In this document: positions 24,506 through 33,093 of the stretch, piece by piece
Numbering within the stretch: position 1 is the stretch's first letter
Layout: each line of letters begins with the position of its first letter
DNA from: Candidatus Poribacteria bacterium
GTDB lineage: Bacteria > Poribacteria > WGA-4E > JAJDTR01
Length of the DNA: 57,947 nt
NCBI GenBank assembly: GCA_028820655.1
Contig: JAPPIK010000036.1
Coordinates: 1-57,947 of the forward strand
Direction of reading: 5' to 3'
The notes under the pieces: model-generated
What the model was told of the DNA's origin: nothing
The model's database searches: none
Seen by the model: only the letters and a program-made list of their open reading frames with translations
Translations under genes and position numbers: made by a program

Positions 24506-25554
24506 GCAACGCGCTGCTTTCTCAGGATGGTCTGCATCAACTCATCGAACGATTCCCGAATTGCCGCATAGCCGTTCTCGGCGATTTCTTCTTGGACAAA
24601 TACTTGGACACTGATCCGGCGCTCGTTGAAACCAGTGTTGAAACAGGCAAAGAAGCGCACCAAGTCGTTCGCATCCGTTGCAGCCCGGGAGCCGCCGGAA
24701 CGGTTGTCAATAACCTAGCGTCGCTGAATCCCGGTCAATTGCACGCTATCGGTCTCACCGGCGACGACGGTGAAGCCTTTGAGCTGCGGCGCGGCCTTGC
24801 CGCTCGGAACTGCACGACTGACCATCTAATCCGGTCGTCTTCGCACAATACACCCACGTACCTCAAACCGAGAGACAACTCGATACCGGGGTTGGACGGG
24901 GAAATATGCCGCTATGATACAAAAAATCGGGATCCTATGTCACCCGAACTGGAGGCGCAGCTTATCCAAGCGCTTGACGTGCTTCTGCCGGAACTTGACG
25001 CCGTAATAATTTTGGATCAGGTTGAGGAAGCGGTGGGAGGTGTGCTCTCTTCGGCCATCCGCGACGCTGCCATTGAGCGTGCTCAACGATTTCCCGGCGT
25101 CGTATTCTGGGTGGATAGCAGGGAACGCGTCCACGAATTCCGACGCATGACGTTAAAATCAAACGAATATGAAGTGCTCGGCATGAAACAGCCCCCACCG
25201 GGAACTATAATAGATTTGAATAAAGTAGAGGTTGAAGCTCGTAAACTCCGGCGGAGAAACGGCGCCCCGGTCGTCGTTACGTGCGGTGACAAGGGTGTCT
25301 TGATCAGCGATCCCGACTGGAAGTGGGTTCCAGCCGTACGCGTAGACGGCGAAATTGATGCCACCGGGGCGGGAGACAGCTTTAACGCCGGAGCCACGCT
25401 TGCCCTAGCTGCCGGCGCTTCTTTCGCTGAAGCAACGGTTGTCGCGCACCTTGTCGCATCGATTACTATCCAACAACTCGCTACAACCGGAGTCGCGCGC
25501 CCCTATCAGTTGCCGGACCGGCTCAGTCTTTGGATTCAACAGCAAAAGGAATGA
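24502..25554 (+). CDS. PfkB-family sugar kinase, HldE/RfaE kinase-like
   Basis: The 350-residue ribokinase-fold enzyme has IAVLGDFFLDKYLD at the start, a CSPGAAGTVVNNLASL segment similar to the glycine-rich substrate loop of heptose kinases, and the C-terminal signature DATGAGDSF (286-294) with catalytic base D292. It phosphorylates a sugar or sugar phosphate with ATP. The TTG start at 24502 overlaps the upstream TGA (TTTGA) and has a strong GGGGGAGG ribosome site, which supports translational coupling. The GmhA-like SIS gene follows after 4 nt. The combination argues for a heptose-like or related sugar-phosphate pathway. No nucleotidyltransferase domain is fused, unlike in E. coli HldE. Confidence 0.9.
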   Translation: MSNALLSQDGLHQLIERFPNCRIAVLGDFFLDKYLDTDPALVETSVETGKEAHQVVRIRCSPGAAGTVVNNLASLNPGQLHAIGLTGDDGEAFELRRGLAARNCTTDHLIRSSSHNTPTYLKPRDNSIPGLDGEICRYDTKNRDPMSPELEAQLIQALDVLLPELDAVIILDQVEEAVGGVLSSAIRDAAIERAQRFPGVVFWVDSRERVHEFRRMTLKSNEYEVLGMKQPPPGTIIDLNKVEVEARKLRRRNGAPVVVTCGDKGVLISDPDWKWVPAVRVDGEIDATGAGDSFNAGATLALAAGASFAEATVVAHLVASITIQQLATTGVARPYQLPDRLSLWIQQQKE

Positions 25555-25558
25555 TCGC

Positions 25559-26128
25559 ATGGAAAATTCGTCATTTGCTTCCCAGTATCTAGAATCGCTT
25601 TCGGGAATCCTCTTGGGAATCGATGCCTCACAAGTCCAACGGGCGGTTGAAACGCTGCGAGACGCACGCGACCGGGGAAGCACTATCTACTCGTGCGGCA
25701 ATGGCGGAAGCGCAAGCATCGCTTCGCAGATGGTTGTCGATCTCGTGAAAGGCGGTTCCTACGGAAAGCCGACACCACGCATCAAGATGATCGGGTTGAC
25801 CGATAGCATTGCTACTGTGACCGCCTACGCCAACGATGTAAGTTACGATTCCGTATTTGTAGAACAGCTTAAGAACTGGGCAGCGCCCGATGACGTGCTC
25901 ATAGCCATTAGCGGCAGCGGCAACAGCCAAAATGTGCTAAATGCCGTTGAATACGCTAACGAATGCAATGTCATAACAATTGCGTGCACCACCGCTGAAG
26001 GTGGGAAACTCAGAGATCTCGTCCGCATACCGCTTCTCGTTCCGTCGTCGCACATGGGCCACCTCGAAGATTGTTTCTTTGCGATGACGCACGTCCTCTG
26101 TTACGCATTCATCGAAGAGCGCGTGTAA
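25559..26128 (+). CDS. SIS-domain phosphosugar isomerase, GmhA-like
   Basis: The 189-residue protein has the SIS fold with CGNGGSAS (46-53) and AISGSGNSQNVL, which bind the phosphosugar, and a C-terminal HMGHLEDCFFAMTHVLCYA segment typical of GmhA/DiaA. Its length matches sedoheptulose-7-phosphate isomerase (about 190 residues). I chose the ATG at 25559, which follows AAAGGAATGA and sits 4 nt after the kinase stop, over an upstream extension to 25439 that overlaps the kinase gene. It may convert a ketose phosphate to the aldose phosphate used by the neighbouring kinase. Other SIS functions remain possible. Confidence 0.88.
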   Translation: MENSSFASQYLESLSGILLGIDASQVQRAVETLRDARDRGSTIYSCGNGGSASIASQMVVDLVKGGSYGKPTPRIKMIGLTDSIATVTAYANDVSYDSVFVEQLKNWAAPDDVLIAISGSGNSQNVLNAVEYANECNVITIACTTAEGGKLRDLVRIPLLVPSSHMGHLEDCFFAMTHVLCYAFIEERV

Positions 26129-26188
26129 ATGCATGAATGAGAATATACCCATGCCCTATATCCATAGTTCAAGTTGAACGCTTTCGAT

Positions 26189-26220
26189 GCGGGGCAAGAT
26201 GCCCCGCCTGCGGGTTTTGG
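26189..26220 (+). terminator. Probable terminator of the sugar-kinase operon
   Basis: GCGGGGCA and TGCCCCGC form a perfect 8-bp stem with an AGA loop (26189-26207). CTGCGGGTTTTGG follows, so the T-run is short and not immediate. The hairpin sits 61 bp after the SIS gene stop. It may instead be a dispersed repeat that serves as a terminator. Confidence 0.45.
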
Positions 26221-26578
26221 TGTACCGATTACGGTTAATATCGATTTTTTCACGATCGCGTGATCGGAAACACAATACCCGATGTCATAAAGCGAAATGA
26301 CAATTTGAGGCGGGATTAGACCAATTAACACGAGCGACTCGCTGTTGGAGACGGTGCAATTCCTTATAGCTGTTCAGTCCGTTTGTTCCAAGTGTTTTCA
26401 ATTCAGGCGGAACTTCGTTCGCCTCATTCGACTCCGGTTTCTTGACCATTATAGTCATTTGCGACCATAGTTACACATATTTAGATCGTATGCTACTCGG
26501 TTTGATAGTTGTAGATTGTTACGACAAATCAACTACCTGCAGAGGAGATCCTTGCTCAAGACAAGAGATCGCGACCGG

Positions 26579-26624
26579 GAGAAGATCTCTATCGCACTCG
26601 CTAATCGCTCGTTTGATCTCCTAC
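26579..26624 (+). repeat. Dispersed repeat, element C, copy 2
   Basis: The segment GAGAAGATCTCTATCGCACT ... TTTGATCTCCTAC aligns without gaps to 481-526. Its inner part ATCGCACTCGCTAATCGCTCG is found almost exactly, reversed, at 41286-41321. Confidence 0.75.
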
Positions 26625-26745
26625 AAAAGATACGTATGAGGTGCGTAAATTTAAGATCAAACTGTGTAGTTCCAAATGTATAATTATTAGTTGGAATGAC
26701 TATAGTCATTCACACAGATTCTTCCGAGATGTACAACCATATAAA

Positions 26746-27585
26746 ATGATGAAGACAATAGCTATCAGAATCGCATTTTGCTGTATGAGTATTCACATCG
26801 CAAGTCTAATTTTTCCAAGCGTCACTCATGCACAATTCTTGAAAGACGTGGTTGCCATTTGGCTTTTTGACGAGGGTAACGGCAAGAAAATCAAGGATTA
26901 TGCCCGAAAGGGCCATGATGGTGTGTTCCTTACCGGTAAACCCGACTGGGTCGAAGGAAAATTTGGCACCGCTCTGCAATTTCACGGTGTAGATGAAATG
27001 GCGTGGGTGGACATTGAAAAACCGGTGGCTATGGACTCTGTTGACTTCAGCATAGGATGCTGGATGAAACCCGCTAAGCCGCAGCGCACTTGGGCAAATT
27101 TGCTCGCCGGTAGAGACGAAGAAAAATCGAACACGGGAATCTCCCTACTCCAATATGAAAATCATGTCAACCGCTATAGAATTGCCATCGGTGGCGTATT
27201 CGCGTGGGAGGGACTGGGCAATCCGAGGCACGGCGCCCAACTGAAAACAGACGAATGGAATCACCTCGTGTTCGTCCGGAATGGCAGAAATGGAACTTGG
27301 TATCTGAACGGCGAACCGGATCGTCCAATGAGAAACGGATTTCACATAGACCTCGGATCGGAAAAAAGGCTGGCACGTGCAAGGAAGAATTTCCGGATAG
27401 GCACAGCCGTATTCGACGATGCGCGCCGCTGGCGAGGCATACTTGATGAGACATTTATTTTCGAGAGAGCACTGAGTCAAGAGGAAATCATCAGGATCAT
27501 GAACGACGGTATCGTGGAGGGACAACACGTGGATACAAAGGGAAAAATCGCGACTGTTTGGGGCAAGATTAAATCATCGAATTGA
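26746..27585 (+). CDS. Secreted LamG-domain protein (LamG2)
   Basis: The 279-residue protein starts at ATGATGAAG with a signal peptide (MMKTIAIRIAFCCMSIHIAS ... THA-Q). The LamG domain follows with VVAIWLFDEGNGK, KGHDGVFLTG, GKFGTALQFHG, WMKP, WNHLVFVRNGRNGTWYLNG and FIFERALSQEEI. It ends with the tail KIATVWGKIK. Extension to an upstream GTG at 26641 would add 35 charged residues before the signal peptide and is unlikely. It probably binds glycan or protein at the cell surface. A strong intrinsic terminator lies 6 bp after the stop, so it is a separate transcription unit from the dehydratase gene downstream. Confidence 0.88.
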   Translation: MMKTIAIRIAFCCMSIHIASLIFPSVTHAQFLKDVVAIWLFDEGNGKKIKDYARKGHDGVFLTGKPDWVEGKFGTALQFHGVDEMAWVDIEKPVAMDSVDFSIGCWMKPAKPQRTWANLLAGRDEEKSNTGISLLQYENHVNRYRIAIGGVFAWEGLGNPRHGAQLKTDEWNHLVFVRNGRNGTWYLNGEPDRPMRNGFHIDLGSEKRLARARKNFRIGTAVFDDARRWRGILDETFIFERALSQEEIIRIMNDGIVEGQHVDTKGKIATVWGKIKSSN

Positions 27586-27590
27586 CACAC

Positions 27591-27617
27591 AAGCCGCATC
27601 CGGCTTCGCTTTTTTTT
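27591..27617 (+). terminator. Intrinsic terminator after LamG2
   Basis: AAGCCG and CGGCTT form a 6-bp stem with loop CATC, followed after CGC by eight T residues. This is the clearest rho-independent terminator in the window. Confidence 0.85.
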
Positions 27618-27765
27618 CTGTTGAGAACAATAGGCCATGACCTCAGATTCCACCACGATTGACGTCTTGTGTATGAATCGAAGCGTCGGATGTATGTGAC
27701 GTTGCAATCCCGGGTCGTGCATCCCACCGGTAGCTGAACACATTTTCTCTATCGAGTGACTCCTT

Positions 27766-28983
27766 ATGAAAATTACCGATCTCAAGACATACGTAGTCGC
27801 AAATCCACCTCCCCACCGGGGCGGGCCCTATTTTGTCTTCCTGAAACTCACCACCAACGACATCGTCCATGGCTTCGGTGAGGTGTACGGCGTGCCGTTC
27901 CAACCCGGCAAAGTTACGGCACTCATTGAGGACGTTGTCGGTCGAAACGTCATAGGGAGAGATCCGTTCCAGATCGAAAAACTGTGGCGGATAGTGTACT
28001 CAAGAGGCTACACGCAGCACCCCGATCTTACCTTGGTCGGAATACTTAGCGGAATCGAAAAAGCCTGTTGGGATATTATCGGAAAAGCCCTGAATCAACC
28101 CATCTACAACTTGCTCGGCGGGCAGGTTCACGAGAAATTGCGTTCCTACACGTACTTGTACGCCGATTCCGATGTGCCTCCACCAACCGACACCGCTCAC
28201 GACCGCAGGATACCCGTCAACTTGCACAGTCACCCGCAGCTCGCCGCTGAACGAGCTGCTGCGTACGTTGAGCATGGGTTCACCGCCGTGAAATTCGATC
28301 CCGTCTGGGGAATGTCCGCCTTTGACCCGCGCCAGCTTTCTTTAGAGGTTCTGGACAACGCCGAATGCGTCACAAAGACTATTCGAGAAGCGGTCGGCAA
28401 CAGGTGCGACCTGCTCATCGGCACTCACGGACAGATGACCACTTCCAGCGCAATCCGCCTCGCCAAGCGCCTGGAGCCATTCGATCCACTTTGGTTCGAG
28501 GAGCCGGTGCCGCCGGAAAACCCGTCGGAAATGGCACGTGTCGCCCAATCCACCAGCATCCCGGTTGCTACCGGCGAACGCTTGACGACAAAGTACGAAT
28601 ACGCAGAACTATTGCAAAGACAAGCCGCCGCGATCCTTCAACCCGCTCTCGCTCGAGTTGGGGGAATACTTGAGGCAAAGAAGATTGCGGGAATGGCGGA
28701 GGCGCATTACGCGCAGATTGCCCCTCACCTCTACTGCGGTCCAATCGAAGCCGCCGCTAACATTCAACTCGGAACATGCAGCCCGAATTTCCTCATTCAG
28801 GAAAGCATTGAGACGTTCGGCGGCTTTCACGCCGAACTTCTCAAAGAACCCATCAGATGGGAGGACGGCTACATTATACCGTCGGACAAACCGGGATTGG
28901 GCGTTGAACTGGACGAGGAAGTCGCGGCACAGCATCCGTATTCCGGACCCATCTTTCCCGAAATGACCGAAAGACCGATTTAG
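27766..28983 (+). CDS. Enolase-superfamily sugar acid dehydratase-like protein (mandelate racemase/muconate lactonizing family)
   Basis: The 405-residue protein has an N-terminal capping domain and a modified TIM barrel. Visible landmarks are K176 in AVKFDP, H221 in IGTHGQ, E245/E246 in WFEEPVPPEN, E271 in ATGERL and H321 in APHLYCGPIEAAANIQ. These resemble galactonate and mannonate dehydratases, which turn aldonic acids into 2-keto-3-deoxy acids. At the first metal position, where related enzymes usually have Asp before x-His-Gly, this protein has Gly (G219-T-H221-G). The ATG has only a weak ribosome site. It lies after the LamG2 terminator and before the sialidase-like gene. Confidence 0.88.
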   Translation: MKITDLKTYVVANPPPHRGGPYFVFLKLTTNDIVHGFGEVYGVPFQPGKVTALIEDVVGRNVIGRDPFQIEKLWRIVYSRGYTQHPDLTLVGILSGIEKACWDIIGKALNQPIYNLLGGQVHEKLRSYTYLYADSDVPPPTDTAHDRRIPVNLHSHPQLAAERAAAYVEHGFTAVKFDPVWGMSAFDPRQLSLEVLDNAECVTKTIREAVGNRCDLLIGTHGQMTTSSAIRLAKRLEPFDPLWFEEPVPPENPSEMARVAQSTSIPVATGERLTTKYEYAELLQRQAAAILQPALARVGGILEAKKIAGMAEAHYAQIAPHLYCGPIEAAANIQLGTCSPNFLIQESIETFGGFHAELLKEPIRWEDGYIIPSDKPGLGVELDEEVAAQHPYSGPIFPEMTERPI

Positions 28984-28998
28984 TGTAGCTTTCGGTAA

Positions 28999-29187
28999 TA
29001 GGACTTGCGCAGGTGGAAATCTCAGTGTGTCGTAATGACGATTCATTATGCGTAATACGTGATGCGTAACTGATTTTCTCACGTATTGCGATCACGCGAC
29101 TCGATAAGGAGCACGATAGAGTTCCTACTACGTATTACTTGCACCTAAATCTCCACTATGCATTGAGGCAACTTTCGTAAGTCCTAC
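28999..29187. mobile_element. MITE-like element with TAGGACTT-type inverted ends
   Basis: The segment begins with TAGGACTTGCG (28999-29009) and ends with the inverted sequence CGTAAGTCCTA (29177-29187), one mismatch apart. In between is a second dyad, AATACGTGA (29054-29062) and TCACGTATT (29079-29087), and element C copy 3. There is no coding capacity. It fills almost all the space between the dehydratase and sialidase-like genes. The length (189 bp) and terminal inverted repeats fit a non-autonomous element. I see no clear target-site duplication. Confidence 0.5.
29090..29125 (-). repeat. Dispersed repeat, element C, copy 3 (inverted, diverged)
   Basis: Read on the minus strand it gives GGAACTCTATCGTGCTCC then TTATCGAGTCGCGTGATCGC. 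This matches GGAAGTTCTATCGCGTTCC then TTATTCAGTCACTTGATC of the copy near 48.6 kb. Confidence 0.5.
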
Positions 29188-29213
29188 ACAATTATGTGCG
29201 AGGCCGACCTGCC

Positions 29214-30581
29214 ATGACTGGGGCGATTCTCTTCTTAGCACAATCCTTGCTACAAGCCAAAACCACTTCCCCTGGACCAAATATGTCCGCAATTGAGTCA
29301 GAAGTTCCCGGCAAAAGATCCACCAAACCCAAAAAACTCGAAGGGTGGAAATGGGATGTGACAATCTATGACCGCCCCGGTTGGTCAACGCCGTGGATTG
29401 CCGGACCCAGGCTTGTTGGGGATGAGATTCTCGTCCAATGCATCTCACATCCGGAGGACATCTACTACGACGATTGGTATGCGGAGCACAGCGAAACAGT
29501 CACACTCTCGTCAACAGATGACGGCTTGTCATGGACGGAGACCTCCAACGAACGCATCGCCAGCGGCGTAACGAATTCCCCTGACGATTTCATGGTCGAT
29601 GTGTCCACATGTTCCGCCCTAACGGAAGAAGAAGCTGAGGAAAGAAAACGACGATTGGAGGCAGCCGGGCTTGGTCATTTGTACGATACAACCCTCGGTG
29701 ATGGGCAATCTGGCTGGCTAATCTACCCTGACTCAATGGCGGCGGAACTCAAGGCAAAAGGATATTCTGTTTTCGACGAACATCCGATTATTCCCGAAGG
29801 GCAAGCCGCGGTCTACGCACGAGCGATTCAGGGGAGATTCTCTACAAACCGTGGAGAGACTTGGATCGACGCGGACATACAGGGATTGCCGGTTTTCGGA
29901 CATGGCCCCGTTCCCAGCGGAAGCCTTGAACTGTCCGACGGTACAAGACTCGAATTCTTTTACGGCTGCGAGCTTCACGAGCAGATGCGCTCCGTTTACG
30001 TGCTCCGGTCCACCGACGGCGGGAAGAACTGGCAGACATCAAAAATACCCGCCGATCCCGAACTCTCCCTCACTGAAACCTCGATGGCGGCGTTCCCCGG
30101 CGGTAGGGTGCACATGATGATGAGGTGCGACGTTGGAGGCGACGGCTTTGTCTACTCGACCAATTCCGATGACGGCGGCTTGACTTGGAGTCCGGCGAAG
30201 CGCACGCCCGTACGCGGGCAACCGCTACTGCTGCTTAAGCTGCGGGATGGAGGTATACTGTGTACCTACTGCCACCGTTTGTTTCCCGGCGGAATTCGAT
30301 CCTGTCTCAGCTACGATGAAGGGGAGTCTTACGATATTGAGAACGAAAAAATCTTGAGAGACGACGTGATTCCCGGTCCCTGGATTTCTCCGTGCGGTCC
30401 TCCCTCGATTGAACTCGGCGACGGCACAATCTTCAGCGTTTACACACTTCCGAAAGTAACCCAATTGAAGCCGGGAGAAACAGCGGACGGGGGCTTGTTC
30501 TGCGTCCGACCAAAGTACCACTGCTATGTTGCAGGCAGCCGTTATACTCTGGACTATGTGCGTCCCCTACCGGGCAAATAA
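29214..30581 (+). CDS. BNR/Asp-box beta-propeller protein (sialidase-like)
   Basis: The protein of about 455 residues has several Asp-box repeats: SSTDDGLSWTE, STNRGETWI, RSTDGGKNWQ, SNSDDGGLTWS-type and SYDEGESY, spaced through a six-bladed propeller fold. Sialidases and related exo-glycosidases use this fold; I do not see a clear RIP motif, so activity and substrate are open. An insertion rich in Glu and Arg (ALTEEEAEERKRRLEAAG) sits between blades. The start is uncertain: ATG at 29214 and ATG at 29283 are possible, both without a good ribosome site, and a GTG at 29196 is also in frame. It is followed after about 100 bp by the six-hairpin protein gene. Confidence 0.82.
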   Translation: MTGAILFLAQSLLQAKTTSPGPNMSAIESEVPGKRSTKPKKLEGWKWDVTIYDRPGWSTPWIAGPRLVGDEILVQCISHPEDIYYDDWYAEHSETVTLSSTDDGLSWTETSNERIASGVTNSPDDFMVDVSTCSALTEEEAEERKRRLEAAGLGHLYDTTLGDGQSGWLIYPDSMAAELKAKGYSVFDEHPIIPEGQAAVYARAIQGRFSTNRGETWIDADIQGLPVFGHGPVPSGSLELSDGTRLEFFYGCELHEQMRSVYVLRSTDGGKNWQTSKIPADPELSLTETSMAAFPGGRVHMMMRCDVGGDGFVYSTNSDDGGLTWSPAKRTPVRGQPLLLLKLRDGGILCTYCHRLFPGGIRSCLSYDEGESYDIENEKILRDDVIPGPWISPCGPPSIELGDGTIFSVYTLPKVTQLKPGETADGGLFCVRPKYHCYVAGSRYTLDYVRPLPGK

Positions 30582-30684
30582 TTATCGTCCCCGTCGAAAA
30601 TTGCACTTGTAGGGTGCGCATGGTGTAGCGGCGTTTCAGACCAACCGAATCTTCCGACTATCCACATCAGAGCGAGTGAAGAGT

Positions 30685-33012
30685 ATGATTGATCAATCAC
30701 ACGCAATGTTACTGAGAATGGCTTCACTGGCGTTCGGGGACACCGGACAAACTTGCTCAACAGATGTATCTCATTCTGCCAATGATCTTCGCGGCTTGGA
30801 TGGCTGCATCGTCGAGGTCGATCCTCGGATCCTGGGTGACAGGGGTGAATCCGCAAAGCCGCTTCGGTGGAGATGCCGGGAACTTTTGATTGAGTGGGGG
30901 TTCAAGAAGGGAACCGAGAATCTGGCGTTCGACGGTGACATTCAATCCACTCACTTTCTCGGCAAAGTCGCCACAGTCAAACCGTTATCCGGAGACAACT
31001 CGACCGAAATGACCGCCGAACACAGTTGGAAATCGCCTCCAAGCGGCGGCCCACGCCGCGGGATTGTCGTTTCCGTGCTATATTCGGACACGGTCCGCGG
31101 TCCCGGGCGAACGATACTCACCGTGCGGACGTGTTCGGGAAGTTTCTCCTTTCAACCGGTCGACCTAGATGACGGACCAATTTTGGCGCCGGCACACGGA
31201 TTTTTCGTAACGGACACTTCATCGAACCTAACCGCGGCGGCATTCCAAGACGATTTGGCATCAAAGAGCCTGAAGTCGATTCGTCAGATGGTTCGTGAAC
31301 ACGCGGAACAGACGTGGGAAGGCGCGATGAAAACCATTCACGGAAAAATAGAGTTCTCCGGTCTCCCCACTCCGCCATGCCATCCGCGCATGGATGTGAC
31401 TGTGCCTGATGAAAATCTGACCGCGCTTTGGCGTATTGGTGCTTGGCAACTCATCAAGAATTGCCCGAGGATTCACCGCGACGACATTCAATTCGTCGGC
31501 AAAACGGGCGATGTCGGCAGTTGCAGGCGAATTGATGACCCGGACGACCCAAAGGGTATGTATGTCGTGCGTAACCACCCGTTTCCTCCGCTGAGTTGCG
31601 AAACCGAGCGTATCCTATTGGCGCTAGACCACATGGGAATGCACGACGTGGCGCGCGACGGTATATCCATTTGGTTAGAAAACCAACAACCGAACGGAGC
31701 ACTGTTCGTCAATTCGGGAATCGAAGCCGCGCACAGACAGGGTGCGTTGCAACTTCCGTGGATCTTGGCGGAACACGCGCGGTTAACGGGAGATCGAAAA
31801 TGGCTAGAGCAGGGTGCACCCAAGCTGAAAGCGGTGGCGGAGTGGATCATTGATCGGCGCCGTTGCACGATGAAAGAGAGTCTTTCGCGCGAAGAAGCTT
31901 CAGGGATTAAAGACGGAACATGGTCTCCCTATGGACTGCAACCTCCAGCTTCAATGGGCGATTCCGATGCCAGAGGTTCGGTTTATTTCTTTCTGGCAGA
32001 CGCGTTTGCATACCGTTCCGTGAAACTCTTAGCAGATGCCCTCTTGCAAATAGATTCGCAGACCGGCGCTGCCCTGTCGGCGGAGGCAGAAAACTACGCA
32101 CAAGATTTAATTGCAGTGTTGGACGAAACCTTCATTCGGTCTCCACTAATCAAAACCCGAAACGGCACGTACGGATCGTTCCTGCCTCAAGGGTTTCAGG
32201 ACCGTGGTCCCCGTGCCCGAACGCTGCCCGAAGGAGTAGATGTCCATTCCCACTGCGGTCCTCTGTCGGGCGATATCACCGTCACCTCATCGTCGGTTGA
32301 CGCTTGGCTGGGAGCCGGAATGCTCTCCGCCGAAGACCCGCGAATCGACGCTCATTTCGACGTGTTGGAGGATGTCCTTCTGCTGGACAACCCTTGGGGG
32401 CGTGAGTGGCAAAATCGCACCATAGCGAGGGGCGATACCGTGGACGAGGCGTGGTTTAATCACGCAGGATTTGGTTATCAGAGCGGTTGGGAAAGGGTAC
32501 CGGACTATTACCTTATCAAAGATGACATACCGAATTTCCTCCGCGCTTGGTTAAACCGGTGTGCGGTGGACCTGAACATGAAAAACTGGACGTTCAATGA
32601 ACACACCATTCATGTGGAATGCGACAAATCACATGGGAATGCTGCATTTCTGTCAAACTTCCGAAAAATGCTGGTGATGGAGTTGAACGAATCACTCTGG
32701 CTTGCTCGAGGAACACCTAGAGTCTGGCTGGAGCAAGGCAATAGAATCTCGGTGAAGAATGCGCCGACACATTTCGGCAATGTCGGTTTTGAAATCGTGT
32801 CGGACGTGGACAACGGTATCGTTGCCGCTACGGTCGATCTGCCATCGCGATATTTTCCTGACTCCGTATATTTGAGGCTGCGCCATCCGAAATCTCTATC
32901 CATCAAACACGTCACAGTTAACGGTAAACCGTGGCCGCATTTCAGTAGGGAGTTGGAATCAATTGTGCTCTCGGACCTCACTGGAAAATTATCGTTGCTT
33001 GCGTCATACTAA
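30685..33012 (+). CDS. Six-hairpin glycosidase-like protein
   Basis: The protein has 775 residues from the ATG at 30685; a GTG at 30676 is also in frame. The N-terminal part (about 1-240) looks beta-rich. The central part (about 245-640) is an (alpha/alpha)6 barrel pattern with repeated helix-loop segments: NLTALWRIGAWQLIKNC, FPPLSCETERILLALDHMG, HRQGALQLPWILAEHARLTG and FNHAGFGYQSGWERVPDYYL. The C-terminal part is beta-sandwich-like. The arrangement resembles GH families with six-hairpin catalytic domains (GH15/GH78/GH95-type). No family can be fixed by eye. No signal peptide is evident. It belongs to the glycan cluster. Confidence 0.7.
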   Translation: MIDQSHAMLLRMASLAFGDTGQTCSTDVSHSANDLRGLDGCIVEVDPRILGDRGESAKPLRWRCRELLIEWGFKKGTENLAFDGDIQSTHFLGKVATVKPLSGDNSTEMTAEHSWKSPPSGGPRRGIVVSVLYSDTVRGPGRTILTVRTCSGSFSFQPVDLDDGPILAPAHGFFVTDTSSNLTAAAFQDDLASKSLKSIRQMVREHAEQTWEGAMKTIHGKIEFSGLPTPPCHPRMDVTVPDENLTALWRIGAWQLIKNCPRIHRDDIQFVGKTGDVGSCRRIDDPDDPKGMYVVRNHPFPPLSCETERILLALDHMGMHDVARDGISIWLENQQPNGALFVNSGIEAAHRQGALQLPWILAEHARLTGDRKWLEQGAPKLKAVAEWIIDRRRCTMKESLSREEASGIKDGTWSPYGLQPPASMGDSDARGSVYFFLADAFAYRSVKLLADALLQIDSQTGAALSAEAENYAQDLIAVLDETFIRSPLIKTRNGTYGSFLPQGFQDRGPRARTLPEGVDVHSHCGPLSGDITVTSSSVDAWLGAGMLSAEDPRIDAHFDVLEDVLLLDNPWGREWQNRTIARGDTVDEAWFNHAGFGYQSGWERVPDYYLIKDDIPNFLRAWLNRCAVDLNMKNWTFNEHTIHVECDKSHGNAAFLSNFRKMLVMELNESLWLARGTPRVWLEQGNRISVKNAPTHFGNVGFEIVSDVDNGIVAATVDLPSRYFPDSVYLRLRHPKSLSIKHVTVNGKPWPHFSRELESIVLSDLTGKLSLLASY

Positions 33013-33093
33013 GAAGCGATTACGAATGGAGACGGGTTCGGATCGATTGTAGATCACGATGTAGCCGAATCGACTCAAGATAAGGTTTCTGAC

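Larger units (their letters stand above)
26129..26745. other. Intergenic region after the sugar operon
   Basis: The 617-bp region contains the GC-rich hairpin at 26189-26207, element C copy 2 at 26579-26624, and AT-rich DNA before LamG2. ACTATAGTCATT occurs near 26699, and a related TATAGTCATTTGC near 26452. No coding frame is convincing. Confidence 0.6.
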
